DNA from: Micromonospora avicenniae
Lineage (GTDB): Bacteria > Actinomycetota > Actinomycetes > Mycobacteriales > Micromonosporaceae
NCBI RefSeq assembly: GCF_900156065.1
Contig: NZ_FTNF01000004.1
Location: forward strand, 1-64,000
Length of the DNA stretch: 64,000 bases
Direction of reading: 5' to 3'
The translations under genes were made by a program, and so were the position numbers. The notes below the pieces were generated by a model. It ran no database searches. It saw only the letters and a list, made by a program, of their open reading frames with translations, and was not told the DNA's origin. This document shows positions 16,046 through 24,743 of this stretch, piece after piece; within the stretch, counting starts at the first letter, position 1; each line of letters starts with the position of its first letter.

Positions 16046-16869
16046 GCGACGCGCTCCCGGGAGGCGGTCAGGTCGAGCACGATGTCGACCCGGTCGAGCT
16101 GGTTGAGCAGGTGGGTGACGACCACGATCGCCTTGCCCGCGTCGCGCCAGCGCCACACCTCGTGCCAGAAGTCGAGGTAGGTACCCCGGTCGAAGCCCTG
16201 GTACGGCTCGTCGAGCAGCAGCACGTCGGGCTCACCCAGGCCGGCCAGCACCAGGTTCAGTTTCTGGCGGGTGCCACCGGAGAGGTGCCGTGCCTGCGTA
16301 CCGGCCGGTGGCGTCCAGTCCAGGGCGGCGGCTTTCACCCGGCCGTCCCGGCGGGCCGTGCGGCGGCTCAGTCCCCGCCCCGCGCCGACCAGCACGAAGT
16401 GCTCGTCCGGGTCGAGGAACTCGGCGGTACCGCCGTCCTGGGGGCAGTACCCGAGCGTCCCGTCGATGCGCACGGTGCCCGAGTCCGGGCTCAGCAGGCC
16501 GGCACAGATCCGCAGGAAGGTGCTCTTACCGGCCCCGTTGGCGCCGACGACCGCGGCGATCTCCCCCGCCCGTACGGTGAGGTCCACCCGGTCGAGGACG
16601 GTCCGGCCCCGGTAGCGCTTGGTCACGCCTTGCGCGGCGAGCCGCACCGGGCCGGGCCGCCGCCGGGGCGGACGCTGGTCGGGCCCGCCGAGGCTGTCGG
16701 CGACCGCCCGCGCGTACGCCTCCGGCGGGCCGAACACCCGCAGCGGAGGCTCCCCGCTCTCGGCCAGGTGAGTGGCCGCCTCGGCGACCACGTGTCCGGT
16801 CAGGTCGGGCCCCACCCCGTGCCGGCGCAGTTCGCCGGTGAGGGCGGCGAGCCAGTCGTCGTGGTTCAC
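16042..16869 (-). CDS. ABC transporter ATP-binding protein with N-terminal extension
   Basis: A 275-residue ATPase. Residues 75-275 hold Walker A GANGAGKST, the Q-loop in YCPQDG, signature LSGGTRQKLNL and Walker B VLLLDEPYQGFD. The first 70 residues (HDDWLAALTGELRRHGVG) form a helical extension resembling those in HAAS/PadR-linked exporters. The GTG at 16869 overlaps the PadR stop (GTGA). Confidence 0.88.
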   Translation of the reverse strand: MNHDDWLAALTGELRRHGVGPDLTGHVVAEAATHLAESGEPPLRVFGPPEAYARAVADSLGGPDQRPPRRRPGPVRLAAQGVTKRYRGRTVLDRVDLTVRAGEIAAVVGANGAGKSTFLRICAGLLSPDSGTVRIDGTLGYCPQDGGTAEFLDPDEHFVLVGAGRGLSRRTARRDGRVKAAALDWTPPAGTQARHLSGGTRQKLNLVLAGLGEPDVLLLDEPYQGFDRGTYLDFWHEVWRWRDAGKAIVVVTHLLNQLDRVDIVLDLTASRERVA

Positions 16870-17204
16870 CGCTTCGGCTCCTCGCTCAGTATCGCGCCGA
16901 CGCTCAGGGCGAAGGCGTTCCAGTCGGTGGTGGCCGCGCGCAGCGCGGCGCTGCCGGCCGGGCTGATCCGGTAGTACTTGCGGGCCGGGCCGGTCCGCCC
17001 CTCCCGCCAGTGCGCGCTGAGCAGGCCGGAACGCTGCAACCGCAGCAGCACCGGATAGAGGGTGCCGCCCTGCACGGTGCCGAGCCCGTGGGTCCGCAAC
17101 GCCTGGGACAGCTCGTAGCCGTAGGACTCCCCCCGGCTGACCAGCGCGAGCACACAGAGGTCGAGCACCCCGCGCAACCACTGCGCCCGTCTCTCCTGGT
17201 CCAT
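16866..17204 (-). CDS. PadR-family transcriptional regulator
   Basis: A 112-residue winged-helix regulator: LDLCVLALVSRGESYGYELS and GTVQGGTLYPVLLRLQRSGL are the PadR signatures, and the wing contains RKYYRISPAGSAAL. It heads the operon with the two ABC genes, the usual arrangement for a repressor of a multidrug or lipid exporter. The ATG at 17204 has only a weak ribosome site; the paired palindromes at 17279-17307 are probably its operator. Confidence 0.88.
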   Translation of the reverse strand: MDQERRAQWLRGVLDLCVLALVSRGESYGYELSQALRTHGLGTVQGGTLYPVLLRLQRSGLLSAHWREGRTGPARKYYRISPAGSAALRAATTDWNAFALSVGAILSEEPKR

Positions 17205-17278
17205 CCCGGCCGCTACCGCCGCGCCGTGCGGACGACGGCGGACGCCGCTCCTGAGATCACGTTCCGGACGATAGCGGT

Positions 17279-17307
17279 GCAAGCTAGCTTGCGCAACCAG
17301 CTAGCTT
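17279..17307. promoter_or_regulatory. Paired AGCTAGCTT motifs, probable PadR operator
   Basis: GCAAGCTAGCTTGC (17279-17292) is a perfect 14-base palindrome. A second AGCTAGCTT follows at 17299-17307, the two centres about 17 bases apart, so two sites may face similar sides of the helix. They lie 75 bases upstream of the padR start. The rest of the 222-base gap to the Fpg/Nei stop shows no gene. Confidence 0.5.
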
Positions 17308-17426
17308 CCGGCGCCGCGTAGGTGTTCGGCACGGCGGAGCGGTCGGCTCCCGCTCGCCGAGGCCGACACGACGACGGTGTGCGAGGCGGGATCGTCACCG
17401 GCGAGAATCCGGTGCGGCCGCCGAGG

Positions 17427-18185
17427 TCAGCCCGGCGGCGCGGCCGGCTGGTCGACCGGGCAGGCGTACGCGGTGCGAGCGCCCAACTCCCAGCGACGCA
17501 CCGGGGAGCCGCACCGGCGGCAGGCCGCACGCTTGTAGACCCACCGCTCGTCCGGCGCGGTCGGGTCACTGACCACCTGACCGGCGTCCCGCCCGAGCGC
17601 CAGGTACTCCGCCGCGAGTTCCCAGAGCCGCCGGGCGGCCGGCGCGCCGATCCGACGGGCGTCGGGGTCGAGACCGGCGAGGAAGAGCAGCTCGGCGCGC
17701 CAGGCGTTGCCGATGCCCGCCCAGAGCGACTGGTCGAGCACGGCCGCGCCGACCGCGCCCCCGGCCGTGGCCAGCCGGCGCACCGCCTCGTCGGCGTCGG
17801 CGTCGGCCCGCAGCGGGTCCGGGCCGAGCGAGGCCCGCAGGGCCCGCTCACCGTCGCCCGGTAACGGCTCGCACCGGATCGGCGCGATCAGGTCGTACGC
17901 GACCGCGTCGGTGGCGATCCGCAGCCGCACCCCCTTGCGGGGCGTGACGGTGGGGTCGTCGTAACGCAGCCACAGTCCACGCATGCCGAGGTGCACGTGC
18001 AGGGCCAGGCTGTCGTCGAAGTGGTACAGCAGGTGCTTGCCGTACGCCTCGACCGCCTGGAGCGTGCACCCCACGTACGGTCCCGGGTCGAAGCGGCCCT
18101 GCGGGCTGGTGAGGGTCGGCACGGTTCCGGCGAGGGCCGCGTGCTGCTCCCGCGCGTACCGGTGGATCAGGTGACCCTCGGGCAT
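17427..18185 (-). CDS. Fpg/Nei-family DNA glycosylase
   Basis: A 252-residue base-excision repair enzyme. After Met removal the N-terminal PEGH places the catalytic Pro and Glu; LDQSLWAGIGNAWRAELL is the helix-two-turn-helix, and a C-terminal zinc finger starts ACRRCG. The finger ends YACPVDQ, so the fourth ligand is Asp, not Cys; it may still bind zinc or be impaired. The N-terminus resembles the Nei (endonuclease VIII) branch used by actinobacteria. It is divergent from the small acidic protein gene. Confidence 0.88.
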   Translation of the reverse strand: MPEGHLIHRYAREQHAALAGTVPTLTSPQGRFDPGPYVGCTLQAVEAYGKHLLYHFDDSLALHVHLGMRGLWLRYDDPTVTPRKGVRLRIATDAVAYDLIAPIRCEPLPGDGERALRASLGPDPLRADADADEAVRRLATAGGAVGAAVLDQSLWAGIGNAWRAELLFLAGLDPDARRIGAPAARRLWELAAEYLALGRDAGQVVSDPTAPDERWVYKRAACRRCGSPVRRWELGARTAYACPVDQPAAPPG

Positions 18186-18291
18186 GGCCGGCGCGTACCC
18201 GGCTCCGGTTCCGTTTCACCCCCGGTGCCCGGGTTTCCGGCGCGCGATCGGGGAACTAAGGGAGAGAAGGCCCGGCTGGAGGGGATACGAG

Positions 18292-18555
18292 ATGACCGTC
18301 AACGCGGACGACCCGCTGAGCGAAGCACCCGAGGCGGACGCCTTGGAGCAGCGGCAGACGGTGGTGGACGACTCGGAGCAGGACGTCACCCCCACCACGC
18401 CACCGCTCGAGGTCACCGAGGCCGACGTCGCCGAGCAGGGCGCGCCGCCGGCCGGCGAGCAGGATTCGCTCAGCTACCTACCCGAGGACGCCAACCCGGC
18501 GGACGTACTGGAGCAACGGGAGTCGATCATCCCGGCCGACGAGGACCACCGCTAG
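18292..18555 (+). CDS. Small acidic hypothetical protein
   Basis: An 87-residue, very acidic protein, probably disordered and cytosolic. It contains three loose repeats: EADALEQRQTV, EADVAEQG and PADVLEQRESII. Related short proteins are common in actinomycetes without known function. GGAGGGG lies seven bases before the ATG. It could be a binding or scaffold protein; nothing more can be said. Confidence 0.7.
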   Translation: MTVNADDPLSEAPEADALEQRQTVVDDSEQDVTPTTPPLEVTEADVAEQGAPPAGEQDSLSYLPEDANPADVLEQRESIIPADEDHR

Positions 18556-18632
18556 CCGCGAGCCGCCCGGCCGGGCCGGGACCGACCCACTGGGCGCTGG
18601 TGCGCTCCACGGCGCGCCGACCGGCTTCCCGT

Positions 18633-18660
18633 GCGTGATCTCTATCGCGTGATCTCTATC
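18633..18660. repeat. 14-bp tandem duplication before the IMPase-like gene
   Basis: GCGTGATCTCTATC occurs twice in a row, ending eight bases before the next ATG. It occupies the place of the ribosome site, and no other good one is visible, so it may affect expression or simply be a slippage product. Confidence 0.8.
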
Positions 18661-18668
18661 GTGGGCGG

Positions 18669-19481
18669 ATGCTGATTGAGGACGGAGAGCTCGCGATAGC
18701 GGCGGCGGAAGCAGGGGCCGCCGTCGTACGGGCGAAGTACGGCGCGTCGCTGGCGCGCGTCGACAAATCCGGCGGTGACTTCGCCACGGCTGCGGACATC
18801 GAAGCCGAACGCGCGATCATCGCCGTTCTTCGCGACGCCAGGCCGGACGACGCCGTGACCGGGGAGGAGAGTGGACGGACGGGGTCCGACGGCGCGGAGC
18901 GCCGGTGGCTCGTCGACCCGTTGTGCGGGACGCTGAACTACGCCGTGCGCAACATGCTGGTGGCGGTGAACGTCGCCCTGCGCACGCGCGTCGGCGTCAC
19001 GGTGGCGGCCTCGGCCGATCCGTTCGCCGCTGAGGTGTTCTGGACCGACGGCACGGGCGCGTACGTTCGTCGCGACGGCGTCGACGAGAAGTTGACGCCC
19101 ACGGCCGAGTCACGGCTGGTCGACGTGAATCTCGACCCGCCGTTTCCGAACGATCCCGCGTTCCGGGCGGTCCGGCTGCTGGCCGACCGAGGCTTCGTGG
19201 CGCGGTTCCGCCCGCGCGTGGTCTCCACCACCCTGGCGGTGGCCTGGGTGGCAGCGGGCCGCCGGGCCGCCTACGTCACCGACGGCCAGCTGCGCGACAG
19301 CGTCCACTTCGCCGGTGGGATCGCCCTGTGCGAGGCCGCCGGCTGCGTGGTGACCGGCCTGCGGGGCGAGCCCCTGCACACCGGGGTCGGCGGGCTCGTC
19401 GTCGCGGCGGATCGGGAGACGCACGACGCCCTGCTGGCGCTCATCGGCAGCCAGTTCGCGGCGGAGCCCGCCCGGCAGTAG
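18669..19481 (+). CDS. Inositol monophosphatase-family protein with altered metal site
   Basis: A 270-residue member of the Mg-dependent sugar phosphatase family. DFATAADIEAER and GEESG (metal Glu near 66-67) match the family. The central DPxDGT motif reads DPLCGT (83-88), so the second metal-binding Asp is Cys86. The C-terminal segment RDSVHFAGGIALCEAAG corresponds to the usual WDxAAG-EAGG site. Activity may be changed; some actinobacterial paralogues share this form as far as I recall. The true substrate (inositol phosphate, histidinol phosphate or PAP) is not deducible. Confidence 0.8.
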   Translation: MLIEDGELAIAAAEAGAAVVRAKYGASLARVDKSGGDFATAADIEAERAIIAVLRDARPDDAVTGEESGRTGSDGAERRWLVDPLCGTLNYAVRNMLVAVNVALRTRVGVTVAASADPFAAEVFWTDGTGAYVRRDGVDEKLTPTAESRLVDVNLDPPFPNDPAFRAVRLLADRGFVARFRPRVVSTTLAVAWVAAGRRAAYVTDGQLRDSVHFAGGIALCEAAGCVVTGLRGEPLHTGVGGLVVAADRETHDALLALIGSQFAAEPARQ

Positions 19482-19553
19482 CGACAAGGACGCGTGGCGC
19501 GGGACGGCGGAGCCGGGGCCGACCGTCTCCACCGTCACGCCATCGACCGCAGG

Positions 19554-21101
19554 TCAGTCGACCGACTCCGGCGTCATCGTCCGCCGCAGTTCGCGCTTGA
19601 GCACCTTGTGGCTCGGGCCGATCGGCAGGGCGTCGACGTAGCGCACCTGGCGGGGGTACTTGTGCCGGCCGAGGTGCTCCCGCGCCCAGTCGATCAGCTC
19701 CTGTTCGCTCGGCACGTCCGCCGCCGGGCGGGGTACCACCACCGCGCAGACCTCCTCCCCGTGGCGCGGGTCGGGCAGGCCGATCACCGCGACCTGGCCG
19801 ACGGCCGGGTGCCGGGCCAGGGCCTCCTCGACCTCCCTGGGGTACACGTTGAAGCCACCCCGGATGATCATGTCCTTCTTCCGGTCGACGATCGTGACGA
19901 ACCCGTCGGCGTCCTTGTGGCCCAGGTCGCCGCTGCGGAACCAGCCGTCGACCACGGCCTCCGCGGTCGCCTCGGGTCGCCCGAGGTAGCCGGCGAAGAC
20001 GTTGTGGCCACGGATGACGATCTCGCCGAGTTCGCCGGCGGGGAGCAGCTCGATCCGGTCGTCGAGCTCGGCGCGGGCGATCTCCACCTCCACGCCCCAG
20101 ACCGGGTGGCCGACTGTGCCGGCGCGGGTGCCGAAGTGCGGTTGGTTGGTGGTGGCCGTGGGCGAGGTCTCCGACAGGCCGTACCCCTCGAAGACGGTCG
20201 TGTCGAACGCGGCGTGGAAGCGTTCCAGGACGGCGACCGGCAGCGACGCCCCGCCGGAGACGCAGAGCCGCAGCCGGGGCAGGTCGTCCCGGTCCCGGGC
20301 CGCCTCCAGCAGCGCCACGTACATGGTCGGTACGCCGTGGAAGACGTTCACCCCCTCGCGCAGCATCAGGTCGATCGCCTCCGGCCCGGTGAAGCGGGCG
20401 AGCAGCACCAGGGTCGCCCCGATGCGGAACGTGCCGTTCATCGCCACCGTCTGGCCGAAGCTGTGGAACAGCGGCAGGCAGCCGAGCACCACGTCGTCGC
20501 CGCGCGCGTCGTTGGCGTCGAACACGTTGACCGTGGCGTTGAGGACGAGGTTGAGGTGGGTGAGCAGGGCACCCTTCGGCACGCCGGTCGTGCCGCTGGT
20601 GTAGAGCACCACCGCCGGATCCTCGGCCTCGCGGCCCAGGTACGTCGGCAGTGGCGGCACCGCCTCGCTCACGTCCTCCAGGCGGGTCGCCTCGGCACCG
20701 GGCGCGGCCGGGCCGACGGTCACCAGCCGTACGCCGGCAGCCGCCGCGGCGGCCGCGCCCAGCGCGAGCTGGGAGGTGTGGCAGACCAGCACCTTCGACC
20801 CGCTGTCCCGCAGCACGTGCGTGGCCTCGTCCGGAGTGAGCAGCAGGTGCACCGGCACCAGCACCGCGCCCGCGGCGAGCGCGCCGTAGTAGACGCGCGG
20901 GAAGTCGACCACGTTCGGGGCGAGCAGGGCCACCGGGTCGCCGGGGGCGACGCCCAGTTCCCGCAGCCCGGCGGCGTAGCTGCGCGCCTCCAGCCACAGC
21001 TCGGCGTACGTCACCCGCGCCTCGCCGTCGACCACGGCGACGGTGTCGGCGTGCCGGCGGGCCGACTCGGCGAGCACCATGGCGAGCGAGAGGGCGGTCA
21101 C
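19554..21101 (-). CDS. Long-chain/medium-chain acyl-CoA ligase (FadD-like)
   Basis: A 515-residue ANL-superfamily enzyme that activates a carboxylate with ATP and CoA. VVLYTSGTTGVPKGAL is the P-loop-like A3 motif, GYGLSETSPTAT is A5, WFRSGDLGHKDADGFV carries the A7 Asp, and IDRKKDMIIRGG-like A8 reads VDRKKDMIIRGGFNVYP. The catalytic Lys is in PIGPSHKVLKREL. The GTG at 21101 overlaps the MaoC stop (GTGA). It is last in an operon with a hydratase and two acyl-CoA dehydrogenases, pointing to catabolism of an unusual acid. Confidence 0.9.
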   Translation of the reverse strand: MTALSLAMVLAESARRHADTVAVVDGEARVTYAELWLEARSYAAGLRELGVAPGDPVALLAPNVVDFPRVYYGALAAGAVLVPVHLLLTPDEATHVLRDSGSKVLVCHTSQLALGAAAAAAAGVRLVTVGPAAPGAEATRLEDVSEAVPPLPTYLGREAEDPAVVLYTSGTTGVPKGALLTHLNLVLNATVNVFDANDARGDDVVLGCLPLFHSFGQTVAMNGTFRIGATLVLLARFTGPEAIDLMLREGVNVFHGVPTMYVALLEAARDRDDLPRLRLCVSGGASLPVAVLERFHAAFDTTVFEGYGLSETSPTATTNQPHFGTRAGTVGHPVWGVEVEIARAELDDRIELLPAGELGEIVIRGHNVFAGYLGRPEATAEAVVDGWFRSGDLGHKDADGFVTIVDRKKDMIIRGGFNVYPREVEEALARHPAVGQVAVIGLPDPRHGEEVCAVVVPRPAADVPSEQELIDWAREHLGRHKYPRQVRYVDALPIGPSHKVLKRELRRTMTPESVD

Positions 21102-21562
21102 CGGGCCACCGCCCGGTAGAGGCGGCTGACCGTCTCGGCGACGCAGACCGGCTTGCCGCCCGCGTCGGTCTCGACGGTGACCACGTTGACCATCTGCACG
21201 CCACCGTCCACCACCGACACCTCGGCGATGGTGGCGCTGGCCCGCACGGAGCTGCCGACCCGCAGCGGGGCGGGGAACCGCACCCGGTTCAGCCCGTAGT
21301 TGACACCCATCCCGACGCCCCGCACCCGGTAGAGCGCGCCGGCCAGCGCGGGCAGCAGCGACAGGGTGAGGTAGCCGTGCGCGACGGTACCGCCGAACGG
21401 GCCGGTCGCGGCCCGCTCCGGGTCGACGTGGATCCACTGGTGGTCGTCGGTGGCGTCGGCGAACAGGTCGACGCGCTTCTGGTCGATCGGCTGCCACGGG
21501 CCGGGACCGAGGGTCTCGCCGACCGCCGCGGCCAGGTCGTCGATGGAGTCGAAGGTCCTCAT
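21098..21562 (-). CDS. MaoC-like enoyl-CoA hydratase
   Basis: A 154-residue hot-dog-fold hydratase. FADATDDHQWIHVDP and GTVAHGYLTLSLLP form the R-specific hydratase motif with the catalytic Asp and His. It would add water to the trans-enoyl-CoA made by the neighbouring dehydrogenases. Its start overlaps the acyl-CoA dehydrogenase stop (ATGA), and its own stop overlaps the ligase start, so translation is coupled throughout. Confidence 0.9.
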   Translation of the reverse strand: MRTFDSIDDLAAAVGETLGPGPWQPIDQKRVDLFADATDDHQWIHVDPERAATGPFGGTVAHGYLTLSLLPALAGALYRVRGVGMGVNYGLNRVRFPAPLRVGSSVRASATIAEVSVVDGGVQMVNVVTVETDAGGKPVCVAETVSRLYRAVAR

Positions 21563-22731
21563 GCCAGCTGCCCTCCCAGCTTCGTGTAGCCGCGCAGCAG
21601 GTCACGGGAGATGATCAGCCGCTGCATCTCGTCGGTGCCCTCGAAGATCCGGTACAGCCGGACCTGCCGGTACCACCGCTCGATGGGCAGCTCGCGGGTG
21701 TAGCCCATGCCGCCGTGGATCTGCATGACGCGATCCACCACCCGGTTGACCATGCCGGCGCCGTAGAGCTTCGCCATCGAGGAGGCGTGCCGCGGGTCCA
21801 GGCCCTGGTCGACGGTCCACGCGGCCCGCAGGATGAGCAGGCGGGCCGCCTCAAGCTCCGTCTCCGAGTCGGCGATCATCCACTGGATCGCCTGGTTCTC
21901 GCCGATCGGGCGGCCGAACGTCTCGCGCGTGTTGGCGTACGCGATCGCCATCCCCAGCGCCCGCTCGGCGATGCCCACCGCGTGCGAAGGGATCGTGTAG
22001 CGACCCTTGCCGATCCACTCCATGCCGAGCGTGAAGCCCTGCCCCGGCTCACCGAGGATGTTGCGATCGGGCACCCGCACGTCGTCGAAGACCAGTGATG
22101 CCGGGCCGCCCTCCCCCATCGTCTGGATGAACTCGGAACGCCAGCTCATCTCCCGGTCGACCAGGAACGCGGTGGCGCCACCACGCCGGGCGCCCCTCTC
22201 CGGGTCGGTGACCGCGATGACGATGGCGAAGTCGGCCTCGTTTCCGCCGGTGATGAACGTCTTCTCGCCGTTGAGCACCCAGTCGCCACCGTCGCGCCGG
22301 GCGCTGAGCTTGATGTTGGCCGCGTCGGAGCCGGCACCGGGTTCGGTGATGGCGAAGCAGCTGAACCGCTCCCCCTCGATGGTGGGCAGCAGGTACTCCC
22401 GCTTCTGCTCCTCGTTGCAGTAGAACAGGATGTTGTCCGCCTCGCCGCCGAAGCGGAACGGCACGAACGAGCGGCCGATCTCGGTCCAGATCAGCGACTG
22501 GGTGACCGCCGGCAGGTCCATCCCGCCGTACTCCTCCGGCGTGGCGAGGCCCCAGAAGCCGAACTTGCGCGCCTTCAGCTGCAGCTCGCGCAGCTCGCCG
22601 CGCTCGAGCCCGGGCCGGTGCGCCCGTTCCCGCCGCAATAGCTCCTGCTCCAGCGGCACGACCTCCCGGGTGATGAAGTCGCGGGCCGTGTCACGGATGG
22701 CCCGCTGCTCGTCGGATAGCGCGAAGTCCAT
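21559..22731 (-). CDS. Acyl-CoA dehydrogenase
   Basis: A 390-residue flavoenzyme. FAITEPGAGSDAANI and LNGEKTFITGG are the family signatures, FGRPIGENQAIQWMIAD the central motif, and IFEGTDEMQRLIISR the C-terminal segment. The base expected near the C-terminal motif sits in YRIFEGTDE (Glu). It makes an enoyl-CoA using FAD. The ATG at 22731 follows GGAGG. It shares the operon with a second dehydrogenase, so the two may differ in chain length or branching. Confidence 0.92.
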   Translation of the reverse strand: MDFALSDEQRAIRDTARDFITREVVPLEQELLRRERAHRPGLERGELRELQLKARKFGFWGLATPEEYGGMDLPAVTQSLIWTEIGRSFVPFRFGGEADNILFYCNEEQKREYLLPTIEGERFSCFAITEPGAGSDAANIKLSARRDGGDWVLNGEKTFITGGNEADFAIVIAVTDPERGARRGGATAFLVDREMSWRSEFIQTMGEGGPASLVFDDVRVPDRNILGEPGQGFTLGMEWIGKGRYTIPSHAVGIAERALGMAIAYANTRETFGRPIGENQAIQWMIADSETELEAARLLILRAAWTVDQGLDPRHASSMAKLYGAGMVNRVVDRVMQIHGGMGYTRELPIERWYRQVRLYRIFEGTDEMQRLIISRDLLRGYTKLGGQLA

Positions 22732-22777
22732 GGTTCCTCCGGGGTGGTGGGATGGGTGTACGCGTGCCTGCGCGCGA

Positions 22778-23926
22778 TCAGAAGGCGTTCACACCGGTGA
22801 GCGCGCGGCCGATGAGCAGTTGCTGGATCTGGCTGGTGCCCTCGTAGAGGGTGGCGACGCGGGCGTCGCGCAGGTACTTGCCGACCGGGTACTCGTCGAT
22901 GTAGCCGTACCCGCCGAACACCTGCACGGCGTTGTTGGCGGCGCGTACGGCGGCCTCGCTGGCGAAGAGCTTGGCCATGGACACCTCGGTGGCGAACGGC
23001 TGCCCGCGGTCGATGAGGTCGGCCACCTGCCAGACGAGCAGCCGGGCCGCGGCGGTGTCGACCGCGATGGCGGCGAGCAGTTGCTGCACCAGTTGGTGGC
23101 CGGCGATCGACTTGCCGAACTGGGTGCGTTGCCCGGCGTAGCTGACCGCCGCGTCCAGGCACCCCTGGGCGATGCCGACGCAGCCGGCGGCGACCGACAT
23201 CCGTCCCTTGGCGAGCGTGCCGAGCGCGAGGCGGAATCCGGTGCCCTCGTCGCCGAGGCGGGCCGCGTCGGGTACGCGTACCCCGTCGAGGCGCAGCTCC
23301 CCGGTGGCCTGCCCGCGCAGGCCCAGCTTGCCGTGGATCTCGCGGCGGTCCAGGCCGGGGCTGTCGGTGGGCACCAGGAACGCGGTGATGCCGCGGTGGC
23401 CCGGGCCACCGGTGCGGGCGAAGACCAGCGCGACGTCTGCGGTGGTGCCGTTGGTGATGAACGTCTTCGTGCCGGTGAGCAGCCAGTCGTCCCCGTCGCG
23501 TACGGCCCGGGTGGCGAGCGCGGCGGCGTCGGACCCGCTGTCCGGTTCGGTCAGGGCGAAACAGCCGAGGGCGGCGCCGGAGCAGAGCTCGGGCAGCCAG
23601 CGTGCCCGCTGCTCGGCGGTGCCGTGCGCGGCGATCGACTTGGCCACCAGGCCGAGCGACACGGAGACGATGCCCCGCACGGCGGAGTCGCCACGCCCCA
23701 GTTCCTCCAGCACCAGGCAGTACGAGAGATGGTCGCCGCCGGAGCCCCCGTCGGCCTCGGGGATGGTCAGGCCGAGGAAGCCGAGTTCGCCGAGGAGCGC
23801 CACGATCGCGGGGTCGACCGCCTCGCTCCGGTCCCACTCCGCCGCGTGTGGTCGCACCTCGCGGTCGACGAACTCGGCGGCGAGCCGGCGGACCGCCGCC
23901 TGCTCGGCGGAGAGACGCAGGTCCAT
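22778..23926 (-). CDS. Acyl-CoA dehydrogenase
   Basis: A 382-residue flavoenzyme: FALTEPDSGSDAAAL, TGTKTFITNG, QRTQFGKSIAGHQLVQ, and YEGTSQIQQLLIGRAL with the catalytic Glu of YEGTSQ. It is the first gene of the operon dehydrogenase, dehydrogenase, MaoC, ligase. The ATG at 23926 is seven bases from the probable TetR operator at 23934-23951, so repression would block this operon directly. Confidence 0.92.
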   Translation of the reverse strand: MDLRLSAEQAAVRRLAAEFVDREVRPHAAEWDRSEAVDPAIVALLGELGFLGLTIPEADGGSGGDHLSYCLVLEELGRGDSAVRGIVSVSLGLVAKSIAAHGTAEQRARWLPELCSGAALGCFALTEPDSGSDAAALATRAVRDGDDWLLTGTKTFITNGTTADVALVFARTGGPGHRGITAFLVPTDSPGLDRREIHGKLGLRGQATGELRLDGVRVPDAARLGDEGTGFRLALGTLAKGRMSVAAGCVGIAQGCLDAAVSYAGQRTQFGKSIAGHQLVQQLLAAIAVDTAAARLLVWQVADLIDRGQPFATEVSMAKLFASEAAVRAANNAVQVFGGYGYIDEYPVGKYLRDARVATLYEGTSQIQQLLIGRALTGVNAF

Positions 23927-23933
23927 GAGGCTT

Positions 23934-23951
23934 AAACTAGCGCTGCAAGTT
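23934..23951. promoter_or_regulatory. Probable TetR operator, intact copy
   Basis: AAACTAGCGCTGCAAGTT is an imperfect inverted repeat (AACT...AGTT) immediately upstream of the acyl-CoA dehydrogenase operon and divergent from the TetR gene. Read on the other strand it is nearly identical to a site downstream of the TetR gene that is now split by a MITE-like element (24729-24743 joined to 24910 onward): 16 of 17 bases agree. Confidence 0.65.
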
Positions 23952-24065
23952 AAATTCCGTCCAGACCCGGTTGTGGCAGAGTCTCCGGCGGACCGCCGGA
24001 GAGCCGGCGACCCGCACCCGGCCGGCGACCCACCCGGTGAACCGAGCGAAGGAGGAGGGCACGCG

Positions 24066-24722
24066 ATGCCCCGGCCGCGGCAGGCGCTGCTCAGCCGGCA
24101 GCGGATCATCGAGGCCGCCGCCGCGCTGGTCGACGCCGAGGGATTGGAGGCCTTCTCCACCCGGCGGCTCGCCGCCGAACTCGGCGTACGCGGGCCGTCG
24201 CTCTACAACCACTTCGCCACCAAGGACGAGATCCTGGACGCGGTCGCGGACAGCGTCACGTCGCAGGTGGACGTGTCGTTCTTCGGGAAGGTCGACTGGC
24301 GGGAGGCGTTGCGCCGCTGGGGTCTGTCCTACCGGGCCGCGCTGGCCGCGCACCCGAACATCGTCCCGTACCTGGCCCGCGGGCCGGGACGCCGCCCGGC
24401 CGCGCTCGCCATGGCCGACGCGGTGTACGGCGGGCTCGTCGACGCCGGCTGGCCGCCGGCCCGGGCCACCCACATCGGCGCGCTGATGCGGTACTTCGTG
24501 GCGGGCTCGGCGCTGGGCTCGTTCGCCCGTGGCTTCGTCGAGGATCCGGGCCTGTACGCCGAGCAGTACCCGCACCTCACCCAGGCGCACCGGCTCCCCG
24601 AGCACCAGCAGCAGGTGGACGAGGGCGCGTTCGCGCTCGGCCTGGATGCGCTCATCGACGGCCTGTCGCATACGTACGAGCGGCAGGTCGGTCCGCTACC
24701 GCCCGCCGCCGGCGCGTACTAG
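24066..24722 (+). CDS. TetR-family transcriptional regulator
   Basis: A 218-residue regulator with helix-turn-helix SRQRIIEAAAALVDAEG then FSTRRLAAELGVRGPSLYNH, and a TetR_C-type ligand domain ending HTYERQVG. GGAGGAGG precedes the ATG. It is divergent from the acyl-CoA catabolic operon and upstream of the aldehyde/alcohol dehydrogenase pair. Similar operator sequences beside both suggest it represses both, with an acyl-CoA or related compound as inducer. Confidence 0.9.
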   Translation: MPRPRQALLSRQRIIEAAAALVDAEGLEAFSTRRLAAELGVRGPSLYNHFATKDEILDAVADSVTSQVDVSFFGKVDWREALRRWGLSYRAALAAHPNIVPYLARGPGRRPAALAMADAVYGGLVDAGWPPARATHIGALMRYFVAGSALGSFARGFVEDPGLYAEQYPHLTQAHRLPEHQQQVDEGAFALGLDALIDGLSHTYERQVGPLPPAAGAY

Positions 24723-24728
24723 GGTCCA

Positions 24729-24743
24729 AACTTGCACCGCTAG
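24729..24743. promoter_or_regulatory. Left part of a TetR-type operator interrupted by the MITE
   Basis: AACTTGCACCGCTAG matches the reverse complement of the intact site at 23934-23951 until the MITE begins at CTAG. The matching right part, TTT, continues at 24910 after the second CTAG. Removing the element restores AACTTGCACCGCTAGTTT. The operator is thus split by about 166 bases. Confidence 0.6.
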
